A stretch of DNA of 64,000 bases from Eshraghiella sp964405265 (lineage in GTDB: Bacteria > Bacillota > Clostridia > Lachnospirales > Lachnospiraceae): contig CAYONC010000005.1 in NCBI GenBank assembly GCA_964405265.1, forward strand, positions 93,713-157,712. Direction: 5' to 3'. The stretch's first letter is position 1. The number at the start of each line of letters is the position of its first letter. The notes beneath the pieces were generated by a model. That model was not told where the DNA came from. It searched no databases and worked only from the letters and a program-made list of their open reading frames with translations. The translations under genes were made by a program, and so were the position numbers. Below, piece after piece: positions 18,492-27,495 of this stretch.

Positions 18492-18866
18492 ATGGCAGAG
18501 ATAAAGAGTACCGTGACATATGCATCCGATAATAATATCGGGAACATTCAGATTTCAGAGGAGGCTGTTGCCGTAATAGCAGGAATAGCCGCCACGGAAG
18601 CAGAAGAAGTTGTTTCACTTGTTGGAAATATAACCAATGAACTCGTAAGCAGAATGGGAATAACAAGTCTTTCCAAGGGGATTAAGGTAAAAATTACTGA
18701 AGATACCGTAATGGTAACGGCAACGGTTAATCTTGAATACGGATATCCGATAATTGCAGCCTGTCAGAAGGTTCAGGAGAAGATATCACAGGCTGTTGAG
18801 ACGATGACAGGTCTTTCGGTTGCTGAGGTTAATGTATACGTTAATGATATTATAGTAAAAAAATAA
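18492..18866 (+). CDS. Asp23/Gls24-family envelope stress protein
   Basis: The 124-residue protein follows the DUF322/Asp23 pattern: a first segment ISEEAVAVIAGIAATEAEEV, then GIKVKITEDTVMVTATVNLEYG and a final helix-strand unit ending VNVYVNDIIV. Members are abundant, small, envelope-associated cytoplasmic proteins. AGGAGG precedes the ATG, and the gene has its own strong promoter. In clostridia and lactobacilli an Asp23-like gene is commonly found directly upstream of nusB, as here. Confidence 0.9.
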   Translation: MAEIKSTVTYASDNNIGNIQISEEAVAVIAGIAATEAEEVVSLVGNITNELVSRMGITSLSKGIKVKITEDTVMVTATVNLEYGYPIIAACQKVQEKISQAVETMTGLSVAEVNVYVNDIIVKK

Positions 18867-18904
18867 TTTTTTCCTTTTTAATTTTGTATATTTATTGTAT
18901 AATT

Positions 18905-18936
18905 AGAGTGCTATGCTTATATGCAGGCACTCTTTT
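18905..18936 (+). terminator. Hairpin between asp23-like gene and nusB (terminator or leader attenuator)
   Basis: AGAGTGC at 18905-18911 pairs with GCACTCT at 18927-18933. TGC/GCA pairing inside the loop and a short T tract complete it. A TATAAT at 18898-18903 lies just upstream but lacks a clear -35. The hairpin could therefore end the asp23-like transcript or lie in the nusB leader. Confidence 0.5.
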
Positions 18937-18974
18937 CAAATAGATAAAATATTTTTATATAGCGAGGTATAATT

Positions 18975-19412
18975 ATGAATAGAGCCGCAATGAGAGAAAC
19001 CCTGTTCAGGATACTTTTCAGGTATGAATTTCATGATAATGATGTTGAGTCATTCAGAAATCAGGTTAATCTGTTTTTTTCCGAATATCCGGAGAATAAT
19101 GATGAAGATGATGACTGCTGGCCAGAGCTTGATGAAAAAGCAGTAATCGCGGTTACGGACAAGCTTACGGACATAATAAGCAGGATAGACATAATCGATA
19201 AGAGTATATCCGATAACAGCAGCGGCTGGCGTTTTGAACGGATTGGCAAAGTAGAGCTGTCCATTTTAAGAATTGCAGTATATGAAATTTTATATGAGAA
19301 AGGCACGGATAAAGCCGTTTCAATAAGTGAAGCAGTCAAGCTTTCCAAAAAATACTGTGACGAGAAGACGCATGCTTTTGTTAATGGTATTCTCGCAAAA
19401 TTCAATAAATAA
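18975..19412 (+). CDS. nusB: Transcription antitermination factor NusB
   Basis: The 145-residue protein shows the all-helical NusB fold pattern. It starts with R-x-A-M-R-E-T-L-F-R-I-L-F-R-Y-E-F. It has the conserved W-R-F-E-R-I-G-K-V-E-L-S-I-L-R-I-A centre and the C-terminal S-E-A-V-K-L-S-K-K-Y-C-D-E-K-T-H-A-F-V-N-G-I-L segment. NusB binds boxA RNA with S10 to allow read-through of rRNA operons. It begins the nusB-xseA-xseB-ispA-dxs-tlyA-nadK-argR-recN block. Confidence 0.95.
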   Translation: MNRAAMRETLFRILFRYEFHDNDVESFRNQVNLFFSEYPENNDEDDDCWPELDEKAVIAVTDKLTDIISRIDIIDKSISDNSSGWRFERIGKVELSILRIAVYEILYEKGTDKAVSISEAVKLSKKYCDEKTHAFVNGILAKFNK

Positions 19413-19427
19413 TTTACCGGAGACAAA

Positions 19428-20642
19428 ATGGCAAAAATATATTCTGTTTCACAAATTAACAATTATATAAAGAATATGTTTGATTCGGATTTTGTTCTGG
19501 AGAATGTTAACATAAGCGGTGAGGTAAGTAACTGCAGGTATCATACGTCGGGTCATGTATATTTTACCCTCAAGGACGGAGGAACGGCAATTTCTGCCAT
19601 TATGTTTGCAGGCAGCCGTCCGTCCGGGTTGAAATTCAGAATGACGGATGGACAGCAGGTGGTTGTTACGGGTAAGGTTTCCGTATATGAAGCAGCCGGA
19701 ACATATCAGATATATGCAAAATCAATAAGAGAGGCGGGAGCAGGAGAGCTGTATGAAAAGTACCTTAAGCTTAAGGAAGAACTTAAGGAAATGGGTATGT
19801 TTGAAGATATGTACAAAAAATCCCTGCCGGCATTTGTGAACAGACTGGGTGTTGTTACGGCAGAGACCGGTGCGGCGGTTCAGGATATTATTAACATTGC
19901 AACAAGAAGAAATCCTTACATCAGCATTATTCTATATCCGGCGAAGGTTCAGGGTGAAGGTGCGGCAGAAAGTATATGCAGGGGAATTGAAACACTTGAC
20001 GGTTATGGCGTGGATGTTATTATTGCCGGAAGAGGCGGGGGTTCAATGGAGGATTTGTGGGCTTTTAATGAAGAATGTGTGGCGAGAACCGTCTTTAACT
20101 GCAGGACGCCCGTGATATCGGCAGTAGGGCATGAAACGGATTATACGATAATTGATTTTGTGGCAGATATGAGAGCACCTACGCCTTCTGCTGCCGCAGA
20201 GCTTGCAGTTACGGAATTTAATAAAATTACTGAAGAAATCAGCAACAGGATTGAAATGCTTACATCATCCATGAGACAGATAATTGACAGATACAGAACC
20301 ATAACCGAAGGATATTCCGTAAGAATGAAATATCTTTCACCGGAAAATGTTCTGAATGACAGAAGACTGAAGCTTGATGACTTAACGGACAGAATTAATG
20401 CTGCCATGGATTTATGTGTAATGAACAGAAGAAATATGATTTCTGCTTTATGTGGAAGAATGAAAGCGGCATCACCGCTTACACGGCTTGAAAGCGGGTA
20501 TGCATATGTTGCCGGAAATGACGGAACGGCAGTTACTTCAGTCGGGGATGTCAGTAAAAAAGACAGGATAAGCATATATTTAAAGGATGGAACGGTTACT
20601 GCGGTTGCGGAAGAAATCATGCATAAAGAGAGGCAGACATGA
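19428..20642 (+). CDS. xseA: Exodeoxyribonuclease VII large subunit
   Basis: The 404-residue protein has an N-terminal OB-fold (about 20-100, with SGEVSNCRYHTSGHVYFTLKD). The catalytic domain contains VVTAETGAAVQDI, DVIIAGRGGGSMEDLWAFNE and PVISAVGHETDYTIIDFVAD, all hallmarks of XseA. It degrades single-stranded DNA together with XseB. The length is normal. The xseB start overlaps its stop codon (ATGA). Confidence 0.96.
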   Translation: MAKIYSVSQINNYIKNMFDSDFVLENVNISGEVSNCRYHTSGHVYFTLKDGGTAISAIMFAGSRPSGLKFRMTDGQQVVVTGKVSVYEAAGTYQIYAKSIREAGAGELYEKYLKLKEELKEMGMFEDMYKKSLPAFVNRLGVVTAETGAAVQDIINIATRRNPYISIILYPAKVQGEGAAESICRGIETLDGYGVDVIIAGRGGGSMEDLWAFNEECVARTVFNCRTPVISAVGHETDYTIIDFVADMRAPTPSAAAELAVTEFNKITEEISNRIEMLTSSMRQIIDRYRTITEGYSVRMKYLSPENVLNDRRLKLDDLTDRINAAMDLCVMNRRNMISALCGRMKAASPLTRLESGYAYVAGNDGTAVTSVGDVSKKDRISIYLKDGTVTAVAEEIMHKERQT

Positions 20643-20854
20643 ACATAGAAGAAACTTTTGAAACAATAGAAGGAATTTTAACAAAGCTTGAAGATAAAAA
20701 TACTTCACTCGATGAAGCATTTAACGAATATGAAAAGGGAATGAAGCTTATTAAGGAATGCAGCGACAGTCTTGACAGGGTAGAAAAAAAGATACAGGTT
20801 ATCAGGGAAGATTTAAGTACGGAAAGTGTGGACAAGGATGAACTTCGTAAATGA
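20639..20854 (+). CDS. xseB: Exodeoxyribonuclease VII small subunit
   Basis: The 71-residue helical protein has the family pattern LEDKNTSLDEAFNEYEKGMK followed by a second helix with L-D-R-V-E-K-K-I. It overlaps xseA by 4 bases and its partner is encoded directly upstream. The end overlaps the start of ispA. Confidence 0.94.
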   Translation: MNIEETFETIEGILTKLEDKNTSLDEAFNEYEKGMKLIKECSDSLDRVEKKIQVIREDLSTESVDKDELRK

Positions 20855-21731
20855 ACTGGAAGAAAGAGCGGCACATGCGGAAGAAGTTATAAAGGAATAT
20901 ATGCCGGTTCCCGGAAAATATGATTCGCATATAATTGAAGTAATGAATTACAGTATTATGGCAGGCGGAAAAAGACTCAGACCGGTTCTGACGGAGTCGG
21001 TATACAGACTTTTCGGCGGCAGCGGCAATGAAGCAGAACCATGTATGGCTGCCATTGAGATGCTTCACAGTTATACACTTGTTCATGACGATCTGCCGGC
21101 ACTGGATAATGATGATTACAGACGCGGAAGGTATACGGCACATAAAAAATACGGTGAAGCCGCTGCCATTCTTGCAGGTGACGGACTGCTTCATCTTGCC
21201 TATGAGACATTTATAAAACTTTTTGATTATGGCATTTCTGACAGATATGTGAAGGCACTCAGGATATTTGGAGAATGTACGGGTATTAACGGTATGCTCG
21301 GAGGACAGGCTGCAGACGTAATTAACAGCGGAAAGCCTGTTGAAGATGATTTGCTGTACTATATATATGAGAAAAAAACGGGGGCGCTTATTAAAGGCTC
21401 CATGATGATGGGTGCGGCACTTGCCGGTGCGGATGACACGGATATGGAAGCCGTGGAAAGAGCCGGTACACTTATAGGTCTTGCATTTCAGATAAAGGAT
21501 GACATTCTGGATCTGACAGGCGACGAGAACATAACGGGTAAACCGGTTCACAGTGATGAAAAGAATAACAAAAAGACATATGTTTCAATAAATGGAATTG
21601 AAAAGTCCGAAAGGGACATTAAGGATTATTCTGCAGAGGCTGTCCGTATCATTAACGGAATCGGATGTAACCGGAAAGAAAGGAAATTTCTGACGGAGCT
21701 TACGGAATATCTTGTTAACAGAAATAAATAA
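20838..21731 (+). CDS. ispA: Farnesyl/polyprenyl diphosphate synthase
   Basis: The ATG at 20838 (MNFVNELEERAA) is preferred over a GTG at 20826 because it gives the usual N-terminus; ispA overlaps xseB by 17 bases. The 297-residue protein carries GGKRLRPVL, the first aspartate-rich motif DDLPALDNDD and the second motif FQIKDDILDLTGD. The short-chain geranyl/farnesyl class is likely from its size and place next to dxs, giving C15 precursor for undecaprenyl synthesis. Confidence 0.93.
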   Translation: MNFVNELEERAAHAEEVIKEYMPVPGKYDSHIIEVMNYSIMAGGKRLRPVLTESVYRLFGGSGNEAEPCMAAIEMLHSYTLVHDDLPALDNDDYRRGRYTAHKKYGEAAAILAGDGLLHLAYETFIKLFDYGISDRYVKALRIFGECTGINGMLGGQAADVINSGKPVEDDLLYYIYEKKTGALIKGSMMMGAALAGADDTDMEAVERAGTLIGLAFQIKDDILDLTGDENITGKPVHSDEKNNKKTYVSINGIEKSERDIKDYSAEAVRIINGIGCNRKERKFLTELTEYLVNRNK

Positions 21732-21763
21732 TCTTTTGCATCAGGCAGAAGGAATGGTGTTAT

Positions 21764-23626
21764 ATGATTTTAGAAAAAATAAATAAACCCAATGACATAA
21801 AGAAAACAGACAGCTCTGATTATCCTCTCCTTGCGTCGGAAATCAGGGAATGCATTATTAACGGTGTAAGCAGCAACGGCGGACATCTTTCATCAAGTCT
21901 CGGCGTGGTAGAACTTACAATGGCCCTTCATCTCACGATGAATCTTCCCAAGGATAAGATACTCTGGGATGTGGGACATCAGGCTTATGCACATAAGATT
22001 CTTACGGGAAGAAGAGAAGAATTTGCATCTTTAAGGCAGCACGGCGGAATAAGCGGATTTACCAACACAGAGGAAAGCGAATGTGACGGATTCTGTATGG
22101 GACACGCCTCCAATTCGCTGTCGGTTGCACTGGGATATGTTAAAGCAAGGGAGCTTTCGGGAGAAAAATATAATGTTGTATCTGTTATCGGTGACGGTGC
22201 ACTTACCGGGGGAATGGCATATGAGGCAATGAACAATCTGAGTCTGCTGAAGAGTAACATGATTATCATTTTAAATGATAATGAAATGTCAATATCCCGT
22301 AATGTGGGAGGAGTATCCAAAATACTTAATAAAACAAGAACAAGCATTAAGTATAATGAATTTAAGGAGGCTGTAAAAAACGGACTTTCCAGAATCCCGG
22401 GCTGCGGAGAGGACCTTATAGGAACAATTCATAAGACAAAAAGCTCAATTAAGCAGCTTTTTGTGCCTGGAATGTTTTTTGAAGAGCTTGGAATAACGTA
22501 TCTCGGACCTGTGGACGGACATAACATCCAAAAGTTAGTGAATACGATTAACATGGCAAAGAGGGTTAATCATGCCGTTCTTATACATGTCCATACAAAG
22601 AAGGGAAAAGGATATCCGTATGCGGAAAAGCATCCGTCTTTTTACCACGGGGTTGATCCTTTTTATGCAGATACCGGAAAACTCAGGTCAGATGTAAGAG
22701 TAAGGACATACTCAGACATATTTTCATCAACAATCTGCGGCATGGCGGAGAAGGATGATAAAATAACCGCGATAACAGCGGCAATGGGTGACGGAACCGG
22801 GTTGAGAAAATTTTCAAAAAGGTATCCGGAAAGATATTTTGATGTAGGAATTGCCGAAGAACATGCCGTAACATTTGCAGCAGGACTTGCTGCAGGCGGA
22901 TATAAGCCGTATGTGGCAATTTATTCAACATTTATGCAAAGATCCTTTGATCAGATTATACATGACGTTTGTATTCAGAAGCTTCCGGTAAGATTTATTA
23001 TTGAGAGGGCAGGGATAGTCGGAAGTGACGGAATGACGCATCAGGGTATTTTTGACATATCATATTTCAGCATGATTCCCGGAATGACGGTTATGGCACC
23101 AAAAAACGGACAGGAACTGAAAGACATGTTATTGTTTACCGCTGAGTTTGACGGCCCTGTTGCAATACGTTTCCCACGGGGTGAGGCTCCGGATGTATAT
23201 GGTGACAGCAGACAGAAAATTGAACACGGAAAAAGTGAAATCATTAAAACAGGCAGAAGGGTTGCGATAATTGCAGCCGGTGCCTGTGTAAAGCTTGCCT
23301 GTGAGGTAGAGAAAAAACTGACGGATGCCGGAATATGCCCTGCTGTCATAAATGCAAGATTCATGAAACCCTTGGACGGAGATCTTATTGACAGGCTTTC
23401 AGGGGAATATGAACTTATCGTGACAATGGAGGAAAATGTCAGATGCGGGGGTTACGGCCAGGCTGTGCTTTCATATGTGAATGAAAAGGGATATGATACC
23501 GAAGTGATGAATGTGGCACTTCCGGATAAATTCATAGAACATGGTAAGGTAGATGAATTATGGAATATATACGGACTGGAACCGGTAAAAATTACGAAGG
23601 ATATTTTAAAAAGGATTAAACAATAA
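21764..23626 (+). CDS. dxs: 1-deoxy-D-xylulose-5-phosphate synthase
   Basis: The 620-residue thiamine-diphosphate enzyme catalyses the first step of the MEP isoprenoid pathway. Visible motifs are LWDVGHQAYAHKILTGR, the TPP-binding GDGALTGGMAYEAMNN, the VDGHN loop, and FDVGIAEEHAVTFAAGLA with the catalytic glutamate. The C-terminal transketolase domain has R-F-P-R-G. Full length. It follows ispA, and tlyA starts on its last base. Confidence 0.96.
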   Translation: MILEKINKPNDIKKTDSSDYPLLASEIRECIINGVSSNGGHLSSSLGVVELTMALHLTMNLPKDKILWDVGHQAYAHKILTGRREEFASLRQHGGISGFTNTEESECDGFCMGHASNSLSVALGYVKARELSGEKYNVVSVIGDGALTGGMAYEAMNNLSLLKSNMIIILNDNEMSISRNVGGVSKILNKTRTSIKYNEFKEAVKNGLSRIPGCGEDLIGTIHKTKSSIKQLFVPGMFFEELGITYLGPVDGHNIQKLVNTINMAKRVNHAVLIHVHTKKGKGYPYAEKHPSFYHGVDPFYADTGKLRSDVRVRTYSDIFSSTICGMAEKDDKITAITAAMGDGTGLRKFSKRYPERYFDVGIAEEHAVTFAAGLAAGGYKPYVAIYSTFMQRSFDQIIHDVCIQKLPVRFIIERAGIVGSDGMTHQGIFDISYFSMIPGMTVMAPKNGQELKDMLLFTAEFDGPVAIRFPRGEAPDVYGDSRQKIEHGKSEIIKTGRRVAIIAAGACVKLACEVEKKLTDAGICPAVINARFMKPLDGDLIDRLSGEYELIVTMEENVRCGGYGQAVLSYVNEKGYDTEVMNVALPDKFIEHGKVDELWNIYGLEPVKITKDILKRIKQ

Positions 23627-24438
23627 TGAAAGAAAGACTGGATGTATTGCTTGTTAACAGGAAGATGGCAGAGTCAAGGGAAAAGGCGAAAGCAGTAATA
23701 ATGTCGGGAATAGTATATGTTAACGGACAGAAGGAAGATAAGGCAGGCTCAATGTTTGACATATATGCGGGAATTGAAATCAGAGGTTCTGCATTAAAAT
23801 ATGTCAGCAGGGGCGGTTTGAAGTTAGAAAAGGCAATGGAGAATTTCCCGATTATTCTTGAAAACAGGGTATGTATGGATGTCGGCGCGTCCACGGGAGG
23901 ATTTACGGACTGTATGCTGATGAACGGAGCCGTCAGGGTATATGCAGTTGATGTCGGACACGGACAGCTTGCATGGAAGCTGAGACAGGATGAACGTGTT
24001 GTTGTGATGGAAAAGACTAATATAAGATATGTAAAGCCGGAAGATATCGGTGAACCAATAGATTTTTCAAGTATAGACGTGTCTTTTATTTCGCTGACCA
24101 AGGTACTTGTGCCTGTAAGAAATATTCTTTCTGCATCAGGTGAGGCAGTCTGTCTCATTAAGCCACAATTTGAAGCGGGCAGGGATAAAGTCGGAAAAAA
24201 AGGCGTGGTAAGGGATACTGCAGTTCACAGGGAAGTAATCAGCATGGTGCTTGAGTATGCAATGTCTGTCGGATTTGACGTAGAGGGACTTGATTACTCT
24301 CCTATAAAGGGACCGGAGGGTAATATAGAATATCTTGTTTATCTTCGGAAAACCCCGAATGAGACAGGTATCATGCACGATAGTATTGATATCGGTTATG
24401 TTGTGTCGGAATCACACAGAATACTGAATGAGGCGTAA
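23626..24438 (+). CDS. tlyA: TlyA-family 16S/23S rRNA 2'-O-methyltransferase
   Basis: The 270-residue protein has an N-terminal S4 RNA-binding domain (RLDVLLVNRKMAESREKAKA) and an FtsJ-type methyltransferase domain. That domain has the SAM motif CMDVGASTGGFTDCML at about 83-98 and the catalytic D-V-S-F-I-S-L. TlyA modifies ribosomal RNA and, in actinobacteria, affects capreomycin sensitivity. Its position between dxs and nadK is the usual clostridial order. Confidence 0.93.
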   Translation: MKERLDVLLVNRKMAESREKAKAVIMSGIVYVNGQKEDKAGSMFDIYAGIEIRGSALKYVSRGGLKLEKAMENFPIILENRVCMDVGASTGGFTDCMLMNGAVRVYAVDVGHGQLAWKLRQDERVVVMEKTNIRYVKPEDIGEPIDFSSIDVSFISLTKVLVPVRNILSASGEAVCLIKPQFEAGRDKVGKKGVVRDTAVHREVISMVLEYAMSVGFDVEGLDYSPIKGPEGNIEYLVYLRKTPNETGIMHDSIDIGYVVSESHRILNEA

Positions 24439-24439
24439 T

Positions 24440-25264
24440 ATGAACAGGTTTTATGTAATAACAAATCACGATAAGGATGCAGAACTTGAATTAACACATC
24501 TTATATGTAATTATCTGAAGGAAAAAAACTGTATCTGTACATATATGGAGAATTATGCAGATAAAGAGGCTGTCCCGGAAGGAACCGAGTGTGTCATAGT
24601 ACTCGGCGGGGACGGTACGCTTATTCAGGCTGCAAGGACGTTTTCAAGCCTGAATATGCCGGTACTTGGAGTGAATGCCGGAACTCTCGGTTATCTTACC
24701 GAAATTGACAGGGAACAGGTAATACCTGCACTTGATATGCTGATAGAAGATCGTTTTTTTACGGACAAACGCATGATGCTCCATGGCGAAGTCATAAGAG
24801 AAGGGAAAACCATATATTCGGGAACTGCCGTTAATGATATTGTTGTTAACAGGATGGGGCCGCTTCAGGTAATTGATTTTGATATATATGTGAACGGCGA
24901 ATTTCTCATAACGTATCATGCAGACGGAGTGATTGCGGCAACACCTACCGGTTCCACGGCATACAATCTTTCCGCAGGAGGACCGATTGTCAAGCCGGGA
25001 ACGGATATTATAGCGGTTACGCCGGTCTGTCCGCATATGCTGAACAAAAGCAGTATTATTTTCGGCGGGGAAGACCTTATTGAAATAAAAATGGGTAAAT
25101 CAAGAAATCAAAATGAAGAGAGAGCAGTAACCTTTGACGGAGCAGATTATTTTAATCTTTTATCCGGAGACATAATTGCAATAAGAAAATCTGAATACAG
25201 TGTTAAGCTCATACATACGGGAAAACAGAATTTCCTTCAGATTTTAAGAAACAAAATGTCATAG
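24440..25264 (+). CDS. nadK: NAD+ kinase
   Basis: The ATG at 24440 follows GAGGCG and the tlyA stop; a start at 24428 would overlap tlyA. The 274-residue enzyme has the NAD kinase motifs VLGGDGTLIQAAR (about 54-66), GVNAGTLGYLTEI and the second motif TPTGSTAYNLSAGGPI. It phosphorylates NAD to NADP. It is in the vegetative cluster between tlyA and argR. Confidence 0.95.
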   Translation: MNRFYVITNHDKDAELELTHLICNYLKEKNCICTYMENYADKEAVPEGTECVIVLGGDGTLIQAARTFSSLNMPVLGVNAGTLGYLTEIDREQVIPALDMLIEDRFFTDKRMMLHGEVIREGKTIYSGTAVNDIVVNRMGPLQVIDFDIYVNGEFLITYHADGVIAATPTGSTAYNLSAGGPIVKPGTDIIAVTPVCPHMLNKSSIIFGGEDLIEIKMGKSRNQNEERAVTFDGADYFNLLSGDIIAIRKSEYSVKLIHTGKQNFLQILRNKMS

Positions 25265-25277
25265 GAGGATATATAAG

Positions 25278-25727
25278 TTGAAAACATACAGGCAGAAAAA
25301 AATTCTGGAAATCATATCCACCCGTATTATCAATACACAGGATGAAATCGTGGATTTACTTACTAAAGAAGGAATTAACGTTACGCAGGCAACTGTATCA
25401 AGAGATATCAGGGAATTAAATATTACCAAGGTCCTGGAAAAAGGAATATTCAGATATACGGCACCGAGTGTGCCGGAATGGGATCTTGAAAAAAAATATG
25501 ACAGGGTTTTAAGAGACGGTTATGTATCAATGGATATGGCACAGAATATTCTTGTGATTAAAACCGTTGCGGGAATGGCAATGGCTGTTGCAGCTGCACT
25601 GGATGCGATGAAATGGAGTGAAATTGTGGGAACAATAGCGGGCGACGATACCATTATGTGTGCCATAAGAACAGTTGAAGATACGCATCGTCTTATGGAA
25701 AAAATACATAAAGCAGTAAAAAAATAA
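25278..25727 (+). CDS. argR: Arginine repressor ArgR/AhrC
   Basis: The start is a TTG 9 bases after AGGAGG. The 149-residue protein has an N-terminal winged helix with TQDEIVDLLTKEGINVTQAT and S-R-D-I-R-E-L. The C-terminal oligomerisation domain has the arginine-binding GTIAGDDTIMCAIRT. It regulates arginine metabolism and is a standard neighbour of recN in Firmicutes. Confidence 0.95.
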   Translation: MKTYRQKKILEIISTRIINTQDEIVDLLTKEGINVTQATVSRDIRELNITKVLEKGIFRYTAPSVPEWDLEKKYDRVLRDGYVSMDMAQNILVIKTVAGMAMAVAAALDAMKWSEIVGTIAGDDTIMCAIRTVEDTHRLMEKIHKAVKK

Positions 25728-25743
25728 AAAAGGGGCGTGAAAT

Positions 25744-27420
25744 ATGCTGACTAATCTGTATGTAAAAAACCTTGCTTTGGTTGAAGAAGCACAAATAGCA
25801 TTTACTCCGGGACTCAATATACTTACCGGAGAGACGGGTGCCGGAAAATCCGTGGTTTTGGGTGCGGTTAATCTTGCACTCGGTTCAAAAGCCGGTCCGG
25901 ATGTTATAGGCAGATATGGTGAAAGTGCTTTTGTAGAGCTTGAATTCAGTGTGGATGAGGGTAAGACAAGGATGCTTGAGGAACATGATATTTTTCCCGA
26001 AAACGGCATAATAACAATATCGAGAAGAATTATGCCGGGGAGAAGCATAATAAAAATTAATGGTGAAAGCAGCAGTATGCATACCGTAAAATGTATAACG
26101 GAGTACCTGCTGGATATACACGGGCAGCATGAGCACCAGTCGCTTCTGTATAAAGCGAAGCATCTTGAAATTCTTGACAGGTTTGCCAGAAATGAACTCG
26201 AACCGTTAAAATCCGAGCTTGCCGGAGTGTATCGTGAATACAGGGAATCGGAAAAAGAACTTGCAGAATATACCGTTAGCAGCGAAGAACGTGAAAGAAA
26301 CATTTCTTTTCTGAAATTTGAAACGGATGAAATATCAGGCTCGGGTATACGCATTGGAGAAGACGAAGAGGTTGAAGGATTGTATCGCAGAATCCTTAAC
26401 TCAAGAAAGATCATGGAGCAGCTTGAGACGGTTGAAAATCATATCAGCCGCGGAAATAACAATGTGTCTGACATGGTTTCACGTTCAATACAGTCAATAT
26501 CCATGATAACAGAATATGATGATGCATTAAAGCCTCTTTATGATGAACTTGCAGATATAGAAAATCTTTTAAATGATTTTAACAGGGATATGTCATCTTA
26601 TGTCAGTTCATTTGAATTTGATGAAAAAACGTTTTCAGAGACAGAAAAACGGCTTAATCTTATAAACGGACTCAAAGCAAAATACGGCGGAACAATAGAA
26701 AAAATACTTGAATATCATGATAAAGCCATTAAAAAACTGGAATTCTATGACAGATATGAAGAAAACCGCATTGCAGCAGAAAAAAGACGTGATGATCTGC
26801 AGCGTATAATTTATGAGCTGTGCGGAAAAATAACAGATATAAGAAAACGCGAAGCAGAAAAGCTTTCAGAAAGAATAACTGCAGCACTGACGGATCTTAA
26901 TTTCACACAGGTACATTTTGAAACAGAAGTCAGAAATACCGGCACTCCCGGACCGACAGGAATGGATGAAGCAGAATTTATGATTTCACTTAATGCCGGC
27001 GAGAATATAAAACCGCTTGCAGGAATTGCTTCCGGAGGTGAACTTTCAAGAATTATGCTGGGAATTAAATCTGTGCTTGCAGATCGTGATGAAACGGATA
27101 CACTGATATTTGATGAAATTGATACCGGAATCAGCGGACGTACGGCACAGCGTGTATCGGAGAAAATGGCATATATTGCCGGAAATCACCAGATTATATG
27201 CATTACACACCTGCCTCAGATTGCAGCAATGGCTGATACCCATTTTTTGATTGAAAAAAACGTGGTTGACGGACACTCGAAAACAATTATTCATCCGATT
27301 GAGGGTGACGGAATAACTGAAGAGCTTTCAAGAATGTTAAGCGGTTCGGAAATTACCGATATAGTGAGGAATAATGCAATTCAGATGAAAGAAATGGCGG
27401 ATGAATTGAAAAAACTGTAA
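25744..27420 (+). CDS. recN: DNA repair protein RecN
   Basis: The 558-residue SMC-like ATPase has Walker A TGETGAGKSVVLGAV near residue 30. Long heptad-bearing helices lie at about 155-370. The C-terminal ABC signature is GGELSRIMLGIKSVLAD, with Walker B DTLIFDEIDTGISG and the final ITHLPQIAAMAD. RecN acts early at double-strand breaks. The length is normal. A terminator directly follows. Confidence 0.96.
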   Translation: MLTNLYVKNLALVEEAQIAFTPGLNILTGETGAGKSVVLGAVNLALGSKAGPDVIGRYGESAFVELEFSVDEGKTRMLEEHDIFPENGIITISRRIMPGRSIIKINGESSSMHTVKCITEYLLDIHGQHEHQSLLYKAKHLEILDRFARNELEPLKSELAGVYREYRESEKELAEYTVSSEERERNISFLKFETDEISGSGIRIGEDEEVEGLYRRILNSRKIMEQLETVENHISRGNNNVSDMVSRSIQSISMITEYDDALKPLYDELADIENLLNDFNRDMSSYVSSFEFDEKTFSETEKRLNLINGLKAKYGGTIEKILEYHDKAIKKLEFYDRYEENRIAAEKRRDDLQRIIYELCGKITDIRKREAEKLSERITAALTDLNFTQVHFETEVRNTGTPGPTGMDEAEFMISLNAGENIKPLAGIASGGELSRIMLGIKSVLADRDETDTLIFDEIDTGISGRTAQRVSEKMAYIAGNHQIICITHLPQIAAMADTHFLIEKNVVDGHSKTIIHPIEGDGITEELSRMLSGSEITDIVRNNAIQMKEMADELKKL

Positions 27421-27445
27421 GTGTGAAAATTACATATCGAAACAT

Positions 27446-27476
27446 AATAAGAGCAAAGGATTTTGCTCTTATTTTC
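27446..27476 (+). terminator. Rho-independent terminator after recN
   Basis: AATAAGAGCAAA (27446-27457) pairs perfectly with TTTGCTCTTATT (27462-27473) around GGAT, followed by a T-rich stretch. It isolates spoIVB from the vegetative operon. Confidence 0.85.
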
Positions 27477-27495
27477 GTTGAAGGGGGGAATGGTT

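Noticed and set aside
20802..21551. 249-codon minus-strand frame antisense to ispA
   Set aside because: It lies opposite a clear ispA with full motifs; no start signal or domain.
25527..26414. 295-codon minus-strand frame antisense to argR and recN
   Set aside because: It is the antisense shadow of two well-recognised genes; composition is serine/leucine-rich as expected for reverse frames.
27443..27449. CATAATA before spoIVB, resembling a sigma-F or sigma-G -10 box
   Set aside because: No acceptable -35 at proper distance, and it overlaps the recN terminator stem.
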